From contig JALCHN010000007.1 of NCBI GenBank assembly GCA_022644775.1, positions 1 through 55,642 on the forward strand: 55,642 nt of DNA, read 5' to 3'. The notes beneath the pieces are model-generated. The model saw only the letters and a list, made by a program, of their open reading frames with translations, did no database searches and was not told the origin of the DNA. This document shows, in pieces, positions 26,526-33,944 of the stretch (position 1 is the first letter of the stretch; each line of letters opens with the position of its first letter). The position numbers were made by a program, and so were the translations under genes. This DNA is from Eggerthellaceae bacterium. GTDB taxonomy: Bacteria; Actinomycetota; Coriobacteriia; Coriobacteriales; Eggerthellaceae.

Positions 26526-26862
26526 AGGTCTCGTCGCTGATGTAGTGCTCGACGCGACAGGCGTCGGCTTGCGCGACTTCGGGCTGCACCCCGATGCTTT
26601 CGAAGATCTTGGTGAGGGTCACGTGGCGCTCGAAGATCTTCTTGGCCGTTTGCGTGCCCAGGTCGGTGAGCTCGATAGCGCTGCCCTGGGCCGGCTTCAC
26701 GTAGCCGGACGCGCGCAGCTTGCTCATCCATTCGCTGATCGTGGGCTTGGAATAGCCCATTTCCTGGGCGATGTCGACGGCGCGCACGACGCCGTTGCGC
26801 AGATGCAGGCGATAAATCGTTTCCAGGTACATTTCCGCCGATTCATGCAATACCAGTGCCAT
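26476..26862 (-). CDS. DtxR-family regulator, iron-type ligand set
   Basis: 128 residues: N-terminal winged helix (about 10-65; RAVDIAQEMGYSKPTISEWMSKL) and a dimerisation/metal domain (66-128; VEHYISDETF), without the SH3 domain of full-length DtxR. At the position that distinguishes metals it has AEMYLETIY, Met like DtxR/IdeR (Met10), rather than the Asp of MntR (Asp8), so Fe(II) sensing is predicted. It is the natural candidate to bind the three GTTAG...GCTAAC boxes of the feo region. It is convergent to, and overlaps, the AraC gene. Confidence 0.87.
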   Translation of the reverse strand: MALVLHESAEMYLETIYRLHLRNGVVRAVDIAQEMGYSKPTISEWMSKLRASGYVKPAQGSAIELTDLGTQTAKKIFERHVTLTKIFESIGVQPEVAQADACRVEHYISDETFNCLKAYFAQSAKLEA

Positions 26863-26920
26863 ACGCTCCCTCTCCCTCTGATGCGTCGTTCCATTTTAAG
26901 AGTCCAGCGGCGCAGGCACA

Positions 26921-27070
26921 AATGCTCGCCCGGGCCATCGGCGCGCCGAAGCCGAACGCGAGCGCCAGGTCGACGCCGCGGTCCAGCAGCGCCTGGGCGA
27001 GCTCGAGGTCGGCATTCGCGAAGAGGTCGTGGCCAAGATGAACGGCACGGCCGCGAAGGCAGCCGAATAG
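26921..27070 (+). pseudogene. remnant of a coiled-coil protein C-terminus
   Basis: An open frame without a start codon reads RAEAERERQVDAAVQQRLGE...VVAKMNGTAAKAAE and stops at 27068-27070. The heptad-like charged pattern and the clean stop directly before the P-type ATPase remnant suggest the tail of a lost upstream partner gene. I do not recognise the family. Confidence 0.45.
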
Positions 27071-27552
27071 CTTTGGTCTCCTTCGGCCTGCTCGCCTTCG
27101 TCGTGGCCCTCGCCGTCACGCGCGACCTTTCGCGCGCATCGGTCGCGGTCATGGTCGACTATTCCTGCACGGCGTGATCTGCATCGAAGACCCCCTGCGC
27201 CCCGAAGCCGGCATGGTCATCGCGAGCCTGCGCACGCTCGGCATCGACGAGTACCACGCGCAGGTGCTTCCCGAAGACAAAGCGTCGTACGTGGAAGAGC
27301 TGCGCGCCCAGGGCCGGCACGTGATCATGGTGGGGGGACGACGGCATCAACGATTCGCCTGCGCTCGCCAAGGCCGACGTGTCGGTGGCTTTGAACGGCG
27401 CGAGCGACATCGCCCGCGCGGTCGCCGACGTGACGGTGCTCAACTCGTCGACCGTGGCCGTTACGGCCCTGAACGCGACGCCGCTTCTGCGCGGGCGCAC
27501 CGCGCACGACCAAGAAGACCAAGAGGAGGAACCCGTCGATGAAACTGCATAA
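27071..27552 (+). pseudogene. decayed heavy-metal P-type ATPase
   Basis: Three fragments in three frames. Fragment 1 (27072-27176) encodes a membrane segment plus TRDLSRASVAVMVDYSC and hits a stop. Fragment 2 (27174 to about 27332) resumes in the P domain: IEDPLRPEAGMVIASLRTLG and VLPEDKASYVEELRAQG, ending HVIMVGG. An extra G in the run at 27332-27337 shifts the frame again; fragment 3 reads DDGINDSPALAKADVSVAL, the hinge motif of P1-type ATPases, to the stop at 27550. The phosphorylation DKTGT loop, the CPx helix and most of the protein are deleted. Likely once a metal exporter belonging to this metal cluster. Confidence 0.82.
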
Positions 27553-27619
27553 GTTCTTCGCTTGGGCCGCCGTCGTCTGCATGACGCTGGCCGTCTACAC
27601 GGGCTACAACAAGAATTAG
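27539..27619 (+). CDS. 26-residue single-helix membrane peptide
   Basis: A very short gene with an excellent AGGAGG nine to ten bases before ATG 27539. The product begins MKLHKFFAWAAVV, continues with one hydrophobic helix (about residues 6-20) and ends VYTGYNKN. Peptides of this look (charged start, one helix, YTGY/YTGH end) occur as small genes next to metal P-type ATPases as far as I recall; no family is claimed. It overlaps the end of the decayed ATPase frame by 14 bases and still has an intact frame, ribosome-binding site and downstream terminator. Confidence 0.6.
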   Translation: MKLHKFFAWAAVVCMTLAVYTGYNKN

Positions 27620-27640
27620 CTGCGAAGCCGCATCTGCCAC

Positions 27641-27694
27641 AAGGCCCTGCTGCGCCCGCCCCCTCGACGGGGCCGCCCGCGCCGCAGGGCCTTT
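27641..27694 (+). terminator. terminator after the small membrane peptide gene
   Basis: AAGGCCCTGC (27641-27650) pairs with GCAGGGCCTT (27684-27693) around a GC-rich loop; only three T follow, so strength is moderate. Confidence 0.65.
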
Positions 27695-27698
27695 CGCG

Positions 27699-27763
27699 TG
27701 ACAACAGGCGCGCGTGATGTTGTCATCTCCGCATGTGACAACAGGGGCGCGTGATGTTGTCAC
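27699..27763. repeat. family A palindromic repeats, two tandem copies
   Basis: TGACAACAGGCGCGCG...TGTTGTCA (27699-27725) and GTGACAACAGGGGCGC...TGTTGTCAC (27735-27763). Each copy is about 27-29 bp with inverted ends GTGACAACA/TGTTGTCAC and a GC core GGGGCGCGTGA. They open a gene-free stretch of some 590 bases (27695-28281) before the suf operon. Confidence 0.82.
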
Positions 27764-27875
27764 CTCCGGGTGGGGCGGAGTCCGCCTGCCTTTCGCCCCG
27801 TGGCGAATCGCGCGCTGCGCTTTCGGGAATCCGGTGCGTTTCCCGCTCGGAATGCAGGCGCGCCGCAGCTCCCTG

Positions 27876-28000
27876 CTCGTTTCGCAGGGTTATGCCATGC
27901 CGAACGGGGAAATCCCGCTAGTTTTGCACGATCGGTGCGCGATTCTGCTCGACGCGCACGGTTGCGTTGGCATTCGCTTGCGGTAACCCTGCAAAACGAG
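27876..28000. repeat. inverted repeat pair in the feo-suf spacer
   Basis: CTCGTTTCGCAGGGTTA (27876-27892) and TAACCCTGCAAAACGAG (27984-28000) are complementary except one G-T-type mismatch, 91 bases apart. A shorter TAACCTTGCA follows near 28034. No coding frame with a ribosome-binding site lies between them. Confidence 0.6.
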
Positions 28001-28068
28001 TTTCCGAAGCTCCGCTTACCGTTCGGCCTGCAATAACCTTGCATTCTGCGCAGCGGCGGAAGCGAGTG

Positions 28069-28150
28069 GTGACAACGGGGGTGTGTGACAACGGCGGCAG
28101 GTGATGTTGTCACCTCCGCATGTGACAACATCACGCGCCCCCGTTGTCAT
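28069..28150. repeat. family A palindromic repeats, cluster before suf operon
   Basis: A half copy (GTGACAACGGGGGTGT, 28069), a full copy (28085-28113) and an inverted full copy (28122-28150). The last is the exact reverse complement of the 29-bp copy at 55604-55632. Confidence 0.82.
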
Positions 28151-28202
28151 GTTTTGGGGGTTTGGCGGTAACAATTGGGAAACGCAGGCGTCCACCTACG
28201 AA

Positions 28203-28227
28203 ATATCCTACTTAAGTGGTAGGATAT
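28203..28227. promoter_or_regulatory. palindromic operator upstream of sufC
   Basis: ATATCCTAC (28203-28211), 7-base spacer, GTAGGATAT (28219-28227): perfect 9-bp arms, 55 bases before sufC. The ATATCCTA/TAGGATAT half-sites resemble Rrf2-family (IscR/SufR-like) boxes, a known way of controlling suf operons. No Rrf2 gene lies in the window, so the regulator is inferred. Confidence 0.68.
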
Positions 28228-28281
28228 CGGACGAGAATTCAACGGCGGGGTCGCACCTCGCCTGAACCAAGGAGGCATGTA

Positions 28282-29145
28282 ATGGAGGAAGCACTGCTCA
28301 GCGTGCAGGGCGTGTGTGCGAGCGCGGGCGAAAAGCCCATTCTGCACGGCATCGACCTTGCCATCGGCAAGGGAGAAACCCACGTGCTCATGGGCCCCAA
28401 CGGCGCCGGCAAATCGACGCTCGGCCAGGTCATCATGGGCAATCCCACCTATACGATGACGGAGGGCGCCATCGTTCTCGAAGGCAAGGACATTTCCGAA
28501 GAGAACGCGGCCGAGCGTTCGCGCGACGGCCTCTTCCTGTCCTTCCAGGCACCGGTCGAAGTTCCCGGCGTGCCGCTGCAGAGCTTCCTGCGCGCCATCG
28601 TCGCCCAGCACCCTGAACTCAACCTCAAGGGCAAGCGCTTCAAGAAGCGCATCGCCGAAATCCTCGAGCAGCTCAACATGAGCGCCGACTACCTCGACCG
28701 CGAGCTCAACGTGGGCTTTTCGGGCGGCGAGAAGAAGAAGATCGAAATGCTCCAGCTGCTGCTTCTGAAGCCCAAGCTGGCCATTCTTGACGAAACCGAC
28801 TCGGGCCTCGACGTCGACGCCCTCAACGTGGTGTCGAAGGCCATCGCCGCCTACCGCGCCGAAAACGACGGCACGATCCTGCTCATTACGCACAACACGC
28901 GCATCTTGGAGCACCTTTCGGTCGACCGCACCCACGTCATGGTCAAGGGCCATCTGGTGGCCGAAGGCGACGCGAGCCTGATCGGCGACATCGACCAGCA
29001 CGGCTTCGAACAGTTCGGCGTGGCCGAAGACATCGAGGGCAACAAGATCTCGCACGCACTCGACGAAGACGAGGCCCCGGCCTTCGACGCCGAAGCCGCC
29101 CTGGCCCATGCGGAAGCTGCCGTGAAGGCAGCGGAGGCGAAATAG
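28282..29145 (+). CDS. sufC: Fe-S cluster assembly ATPase SufC
   Basis: ABC-type ATPase of the SufBCD scaffold complex in the cytoplasm. Walker A GPNGAGKST near residue 40, signature FSGGEKKK near 149 and Walker B LAILDETDSGLD near 170 are intact; the ETDSGLD form is typical of SufC. 287 residues, about 40 longer than usual because of an Ala/Glu-rich C-terminal tail. ATG 28282 follows AAGGAGG. First gene of sufCBDSU, directly downstream of the palindromic operator. Confidence 0.95.
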   Translation: MEEALLSVQGVCASAGEKPILHGIDLAIGKGETHVLMGPNGAGKSTLGQVIMGNPTYTMTEGAIVLEGKDISEENAAERSRDGLFLSFQAPVEVPGVPLQSFLRAIVAQHPELNLKGKRFKKRIAEILEQLNMSADYLDRELNVGFSGGEKKKIEMLQLLLLKPKLAILDETDSGLDVDALNVVSKAIAAYRAENDGTILLITHNTRILEHLSVDRTHVMVKGHLVAEGDASLIGDIDQHGFEQFGVAEDIEGNKISHALDEDEAPAFDAEAALAHAEAAVKAAEAK

Positions 29146-29146
29146 C

Positions 29147-30565
29147 ATGGCCGCCGAAAAGCAGCAGGTCACCGAAGTCGATCGCAGCCTCTACGACTTC
29201 GTGAAGAGCGAAGAGGGCTACGAGCGCCTCGATGCCGGCCTGACTCCCGACATCGTGCGGGAGATTTCGGCGAAGAAGGACGAGCCCCAGTGGATGCTCG
29301 ACCTGCGCCTGAAGTCTCTCGAAATCTACCATTCGCTGCCTATTCCCGATTGGGGCCCCTCGATCGAGGGTCTCGACATGGACCATATCGTCACCTACGT
29401 GAAGCCTCCCACGGAGCAGAAGTCCGACTGGGAAAGCGTGCCCGACGACATCAAGGACACCTTCGAGCGCCTGGGCATCCCGCAAGCCGAGCGCGCCTAC
29501 CTCGCCGGCGTGGGCGCCCAGTACGACTCCGAGCTCGTCTACCACAACATCCAGGAGAGCGCGAGCAAGCAGGGCGTCGTCTATTCGGGCATCGAAGAGG
29601 CCCTGCACGGCCCCTACGAAGAGCTCATCCACGACCACTTCATGCAGCTCATCACGCCTCAGGACCACAAGTTCGCCGCCCTGCACGGCGCCGTGTGGTC
29701 GGGCGGCTCGTTCGTCTACGTGCCCAAGGGCGTCCACATGGAGTTCCCCCTGCAGAGCTACTTCCGCCTGAACGCCAAGGGCGCCGGGCAGTTCGAGCAC
29801 ACGCTCATCATCGTGGAAGACGGCGCCGACCTGCACTTCATCGAAGGCTGCTCGGCTCCTAAGTACAACGTGGCCAACCTCCACGCGGGCGCGGTCGAAT
29901 TGTTCGTGGGCAAGAACGCGCACATGCGCTACTCCACGATCGAAAACTGGTCGAAGAACATGTACAACCTCAACACCAAGCGCGCCATCGTCGACGACGG
30001 CGGCACGATCGAATGGGTGAGCGGGTCCTTCGGCAGCCACGTGGGCTACCTCTATCCCATGAGCATCCTGAACGGCGCCGACTCCACCTGCGAGTTCACC
30101 GGCGTCACCTTCTCGGGCGCCACGCAGAACCTCGACACGGGCTGTAAGGTCGTCCTGAACGCCCCGCGCACGAGCGCCCGCATCGACACCAAGGGCATCT
30201 CGAAGGCTGGCGGCATCCAGACCTTCCGCTCGAGCGTTCTGGTGACCGAAAAGGCCGAAGACTCCGACGTCTACGTGTCCTGCGCCAACCTCATGCTCGA
30301 CGACGAAAGCCGCTCTGACACCATCCCCGCGATGGACGTGCGCGCCAAGAACTGCAACGTGGGCCACGAGGCGAGCATCGGCCGCATCGGCGACGACATG
30401 ATGTTCTACCTCATGAGCCGCGGCATTTCGGAAGACGAAGCCTCCACGATGATCGTCAACGGCTTCGCCAACCCGGTGTCGAAGGAGCTGCCGCTTGAAT
30501 ATGCGGTGGAAATGAACAACCTCATCAAGCTGGAAATGGAAGGCATGGAAGGGGCGATCGGCTAA
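29147..30565 (+). CDS. sufB: Fe-S cluster scaffold protein SufB
   Basis: Main scaffold of the SufBC2D complex. Typical SufB sequences include YSGIEEALHGPYEELIHDHF, AVWSGGSFVYVPKGVHMEFP, the C-terminal GHEASIGRIGDDMMFYLMSR and RGISEDEA. Cysteines at EGCSAPKYN and TGCKVV lie in the beta-helix core where sulfur transfer occurs in the family. 472 residues, standard. One base after the sufC stop. Confidence 0.96.
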   Translation: MAAEKQQVTEVDRSLYDFVKSEEGYERLDAGLTPDIVREISAKKDEPQWMLDLRLKSLEIYHSLPIPDWGPSIEGLDMDHIVTYVKPPTEQKSDWESVPDDIKDTFERLGIPQAERAYLAGVGAQYDSELVYHNIQESASKQGVVYSGIEEALHGPYEELIHDHFMQLITPQDHKFAALHGAVWSGGSFVYVPKGVHMEFPLQSYFRLNAKGAGQFEHTLIIVEDGADLHFIEGCSAPKYNVANLHAGAVELFVGKNAHMRYSTIENWSKNMYNLNTKRAIVDDGGTIEWVSGSFGSHVGYLYPMSILNGADSTCEFTGVTFSGATQNLDTGCKVVLNAPRTSARIDTKGISKAGGIQTFRSSVLVTEKAEDSDVYVSCANLMLDDESRSDTIPAMDVRAKNCNVGHEASIGRIGDDMMFYLMSRGISEDEASTMIVNGFANPVSKELPLEYAVEMNNLIKLEMEGMEGAIG

Positions 30566-31767
30566 TGACTGCTGCAACCGAAACGCATACGGCCTGGCGC
30601 CCCCAGATGACGCCTGCCGAAGTGGCGGCGCTCGCGGTGAACGAGGGCGCCCGCACGATCATGGTGAACCGGCCTCCCGCCATCACCTGGCACAAGCTCA
30701 AGATCAACGAAGTCGCGGCCAGCCTGCCCGCCCTGCCTGCGGCGGCGCGCACGGCCGTGGAAGTCGCGTCGGGCGACGCGGTGTGGGGCGCCGAAGCAGA
30801 GCCCTTCGACGCGGCGCTTGCCGAAGCCGACCCCGAAGGCCACTTCGAGAGCGGCATGGGCGCCGAAGCCGAAGCGTGGCTTTCCGCCCACACGGCCGAG
30901 CGCGTCCTCGTCGACGTGGCGGCCGGCGAAGAGCCCGACCCGGTGCTCGTGCACCTCGACGCCGAAGACGGTGCCGCGAGCGTCTGCGCGCTCGACATCA
31001 TCGTGCGCGAGGGCGCGCGCGCAACCGTGTACGCCCAGGCCGATGCGCCTGCGGGCGGCACGGGCGTGGCGGGCTTCGCGATCCGCGCCCTCGTCGGCGA
31101 AGGCGCCCACCTTTCGCTCGTGGTGCTGCAGACGCTCGACGACGGCTACACCTATCTGGAAAACACGGCGGCCCTGCTCGGCGCGGGCGCGCATGCCGCC
31201 TTCACCCAGACCGAGCTCGGCGCCCGCCGCAGCCTGGTGGGCACGGCCTTCGCCCTCGACGGCGACGAATCGTCGGTCGACATCGACACCCACTACCTGG
31301 GACATGGCGAGAACGACCTCGATTTCAACTACGTCATCCGCCAGCGCGGCCGCGCCACCAAGAGCAACCTCGATGCCAACGGCTCGCTTGCCGACGCGTC
31401 GAGCAAGATCCTGCGCGGCACGATCGACTTCATCCACGGCTGCAAGGGCGCCGTGGGCCACGAGCGCGACACGGTGCTTCTGGCCAACGACAAGGTCCGC
31501 AACAAGACCATGCCGGTCCTGTTGTGCGACGAAGACGACGTCCAGGGCGACCATGGCGCGTCGATCGGCCACGTGAACCCCGAGCAGCTCGGATACCTGG
31601 AAGCCCGCGGGCTTTCCGAATCCCAAGTCGAAGCCCTCTTCGTGGGCGCACAGTTCGATTACGCCGCCGTTCACGCATTCGATGAGCGCGCGGCAGCCGG
31701 CGTCAACCGCCTGGCACAGCGCGTGATCGGCCGCGAGGCCGGCGCGCAACTGGAAGGAGAAGCATAA
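30565..31767 (+). CDS. sufD: Fe-S cluster assembly protein SufD
   Basis: SufB paralogue that completes the scaffold. TAATG overlap with sufB. The C-terminal core has the family pattern DFIHGCKGAVGHERDTVLL, DDVQGDHGASIGHVN and YLEARGLSESQVEALFVGA, with the conserved His after GD. The N-terminal 150 residues are divergent and Ala-rich, as usual for SufD. 400 residues. Confidence 0.92.
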   Translation: MTAATETHTAWRPQMTPAEVAALAVNEGARTIMVNRPPAITWHKLKINEVAASLPALPAAARTAVEVASGDAVWGAEAEPFDAALAEADPEGHFESGMGAEAEAWLSAHTAERVLVDVAAGEEPDPVLVHLDAEDGAASVCALDIIVREGARATVYAQADAPAGGTGVAGFAIRALVGEGAHLSLVVLQTLDDGYTYLENTAALLGAGAHAAFTQTELGARRSLVGTAFALDGDESSVDIDTHYLGHGENDLDFNYVIRQRGRATKSNLDANGSLADASSKILRGTIDFIHGCKGAVGHERDTVLLANDKVRNKTMPVLLCDEDDVQGDHGASIGHVNPEQLGYLEARGLSESQVEALFVGAQFDYAAVHAFDERAAAGVNRLAQRVIGREAGAQLEGEA

Positions 31768-33035
31768 TGGCAGAGGCCCCCAAAGCCACGCGCGAGGCAA
31801 TTGAAGCGGTCGACCTCGCCGAAAACCCCTTTAAGAAAGATTTCCCGCTGCTGGCCAACAACCCGCACCTCACGTTTTTGGACAGCGCGGCCACGGCCCA
31901 GCGCCCCACGGTGGTGCTCGACGCCCAGCGCGATTTCTACGAGCGCCTGAACAGCAACCCCCTGCGCGGCCTCTACAAGCTTTCGGTCGAAGCGACCGAA
32001 GCGATCGACAAGGTCCGCCGCAAGGTGGCCGACTTCATCGGCGCGCCCCTGTCACAGGGCATCGTGTTCACCCGCAACGCCACCGAATCGCTCAACCTGC
32101 TCGCCCTTTCTATGGGGCGGTTGGTCCTGGGTCCCGGCGACGAGGTCTGCATCACGATCATGGAGCATCACAGCAACATCCTGCCCTGGCAGCAGGTGTG
32201 CCGCGAAACGGGCGCCAAGCTCGTCTACATGCGTCCCAACGAGGACTGCAAGCTCACGGCCGAAGAAATCGAGACGAAGATCACCCGTCGCACCAAGATC
32301 GTGTCGGTCACGCAGGTGAGCAACGTGCTCGGCGTGGAGAACCCGATCAAGGACATCGCCAAGCGCGCGCATGCGGTGGGCGCCCTGTGCTTCGTCGACG
32401 GCGCTCAGAGCGTGCCCCATATGGGCGTCAACGTGCAGGAGCTCGGCTGCGACGCCCTGGCGTTTTCGGCCCATAAGATGTTCGGGCCCATGGGCATCGG
32501 CGTGCTGTGGGCCAAAAAAGAGCTGCTCGAGAAGATGCCGCCCTTCCTTACCGGCGGTGAGATGATCGACTGGGTGACCGAAGACGACTTTGGCTGCGCG
32601 CCCGTTCCGCAGAAGTTCGAAGCCGGCACGCAGGACGCCGCCGGCATCGTGGGTCTGGGCGCCGCGGTCGACTACATGCGCGCCGTCAAGCGCGAGAACC
32701 TCGAAGCGCGCGAGCGCGCCCTCGTGGCCGATTTGGCCCGCAAGCTGGGCGAGCTGCCCTTCATTCGCCTCATCGGGCCTGCCAACCCCAACGACCATGT
32801 GGCCGTGGTATCGTTCAACGTGTGCGGCATCCACCCGCACGACGTGGCGAGCATTCTCGATAGCTACGACGTGGCCATCCGCGCCGGCCACCATTGCGCG
32901 CAGCCCCTGCTCGCGTGGATGGGCATCGAGAGCTGCTGCCGCGCGTCGGTGGCCGTCTACAACGATGAGCAGGACATCGACAATCTGGTCGAGGGCCTGC
33001 AAAAGGTTTGGGGGATGTTCAATGGAGCTGAATAA
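31767..33035 (+). CDS. sufS: cysteine desulfurase SufS
   Basis: PLP enzyme that takes sulfur from cysteine for the SufU/SufBCD route. The PLP lysine is in FSAHKMFGPMGIGVL near residue 234; the catalytic cysteine is in RAGHHCAQPLL near 376. YLDSAATAQRP-like start (FLDSAATAQRPT) near residue 35. 422 residues, group II type. Translation is coupled to sufD (TAATG) and to sufU (14-base overlap). Cysteine from the CysE route is its substrate. Confidence 0.96.
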   Translation: MAEAPKATREAIEAVDLAENPFKKDFPLLANNPHLTFLDSAATAQRPTVVLDAQRDFYERLNSNPLRGLYKLSVEATEAIDKVRRKVADFIGAPLSQGIVFTRNATESLNLLALSMGRLVLGPGDEVCITIMEHHSNILPWQQVCRETGAKLVYMRPNEDCKLTAEEIETKITRRTKIVSVTQVSNVLGVENPIKDIAKRAHAVGALCFVDGAQSVPHMGVNVQELGCDALAFSAHKMFGPMGIGVLWAKKELLEKMPPFLTGGEMIDWVTEDDFGCAPVPQKFEAGTQDAAGIVGLGAAVDYMRAVKRENLEARERALVADLARKLGELPFIRLIGPANPNDHVAVVSFNVCGIHPHDVASILDSYDVAIRAGHHCAQPLLAWMGIESCCRASVAVYNDEQDIDNLVEGLQKVWGMFNGAE

Positions 33036-33468
33036 CATCTACAACACCGCGCTGATGGAGCACAACGCCCATCCCGACTACAAGTACGAGATGGACGACC
33101 CCACGCTCCAGCACGAGGGCGTGAACCCCAGCTGCGGCGACGACATCGTGCTGTCGCTCAAGCTCGACGGCGACGTGATCGAAGAGGCCGCCTTCACCGG
33201 GCACGGCTGCGCGGTGAGCCAGGCGTCCGCCGACATCATGGCCGACCTGATCACCGACGAAACGGCCGAGCGCGCCCGCCATTTGTGCGATCTGTTCCTG
33301 AAGATGATCCGCGGCGAAGTGACCGACGACGCCGAACTGGCCGAGTTGGGCGAAGCGGCCCAGCTGAAGGGCATCTCGCTCATGCCGGCGCGCGTGAAGT
33401 GCGCCGAGCTGGGCTGGCGCACGGCCATGACGATGCTCGACGAGCGCCTGGCTGCCGAAGGCAAGTAG
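33022..33468 (+). CDS. sufU: SufU zinc-dependent sulfur acceptor / scaffold
   Basis: 148-residue IscU-fold protein of the SufU type that receives persulfide sulfur from SufS. Three cysteines with SufU context: NPSCGDDI near 40, GHGCAVSQASA near 65 and RVKCAELGWR near 127; these and an Asp hold zinc in the family. It has the extra insertion between the second and third cysteine that distinguishes SufU from IscU. Last gene of the operon; a terminator follows. Confidence 0.94.
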   Translation: MELNNIYNTALMEHNAHPDYKYEMDDPTLQHEGVNPSCGDDIVLSLKLDGDVIEEAAFTGHGCAVSQASADIMADLITDETAERARHLCDLFLKMIRGEVTDDAELAELGEAAQLKGISLMPARVKCAELGWRTAMTMLDERLAAEGK

Positions 33469-33495
33469 GCGAGCGCACGTTCATCGCGCACGAAC

Positions 33496-33520
33496 GGGCG
33501 GGCTTCGGCCCGCCCCTTTT
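33496..33520 (+). terminator. terminator of the suf operon
   Basis: GGGCGGGC (33496-33503), TTCG tetraloop, GCCCGCCC (33508-33515), then CTTTT. Confidence 0.9.
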
Positions 33521-33531
33521 CGCGTCTTGAA

Positions 33532-33596
33532 ACCTGACAAACCGTCAGAGTATTTGTCAGATTCAATCTGACAAATACTCTGACGGTTTGTCAGGT
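33532..33596. repeat. perfect 65-bp palindrome upstream of second feoAB
   Basis: A 32-bp arm (33532-33563), a single central C (33564) and its exact reverse complement (33565-33596). Inside, the octamer CTGACAAA and its complement TTTGTCAG alternate at 33534, 33553, 33568 and 33587, so it is built from four half-sites. It has no T run and is only about 55% AT, so it is not an ordinary terminator. It may be a multi-site operator or the footprint of a mobile element. Confidence 0.85.
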
Positions 33597-33600
33597 CCTT

Positions 33601-33650
33601 TGCTCCAAAACCGGGGGAATGTACTCCAATAGGATGATGTGTGCTCCAAA
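33601..33650 (+). promoter_or_regulatory. three direct repeats with two-turn spacing
   Basis: TGCTCCAAA (33601-33609), TACTCCAAT (33622-33630) and TGCTCCAAA (33642-33650) repeat every 20-21 bp, about two helical turns, between the large palindrome and the second feoA. Such phasing suggests binding of a regulator along one face of the DNA. Confidence 0.5.
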
Positions 33651-33728
33651 CAGTTGCAATAACGAAACTTTTCTCGTAGGGTGGAGCCGAAACATCGAAT
33701 GCGCGCACCGGCGCGTCAAGGAGCATAC

Positions 33729-33944
33729 GTGATTCTCGGCAAAGCAGCGGCGGGTACGTCGCACACCATTACCGCCTGTCATTCGACGGGTCCCACGCGG
33801 GCGCGCCTCGATTCCCTCGGCCTGGTCGAAGGCGAGCGCGTCGACGTGCTCTCGTCGAGTTGGGCGGGGCTCATCCTGGAAATCAAAGGTTCGCGGCTGG
33901 CGCTCTGCAAGGCCGTCGCCGACACGATGGAGGTGAGCGACTAA
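33729..33944 (+). CDS. divergent FeoA-domain protein of the second feo locus
   Basis: 71 residues from GTG 33729, with AAGGAG five bases upstream. The FeoA pattern is recognisable (RARLDSLGLVEGERVDVLSS then LILEIKGSRLALCKAVADTMEV) but the first strand is unusual (AAAGTSHTITACHSTG). Overlaps feoB by TAATG. FeoA proteins work with FeoB in the cytoplasm. Its distance from the other two FeoA copies suggests specialisation to its own FeoB. Confidence 0.85.
   Translation: MILGKAAAGTSHTITACHSTGPTRARLDSLGLVEGERVDVLSSSWAGLILEIKGSRLALCKAVADTMEVSD

Noticed and set aside
33532-33596. Terminator function for the large palindrome
   Set aside because: The suf operon already has a terminator at 33496-33520, and the palindrome has no T run in either direction.
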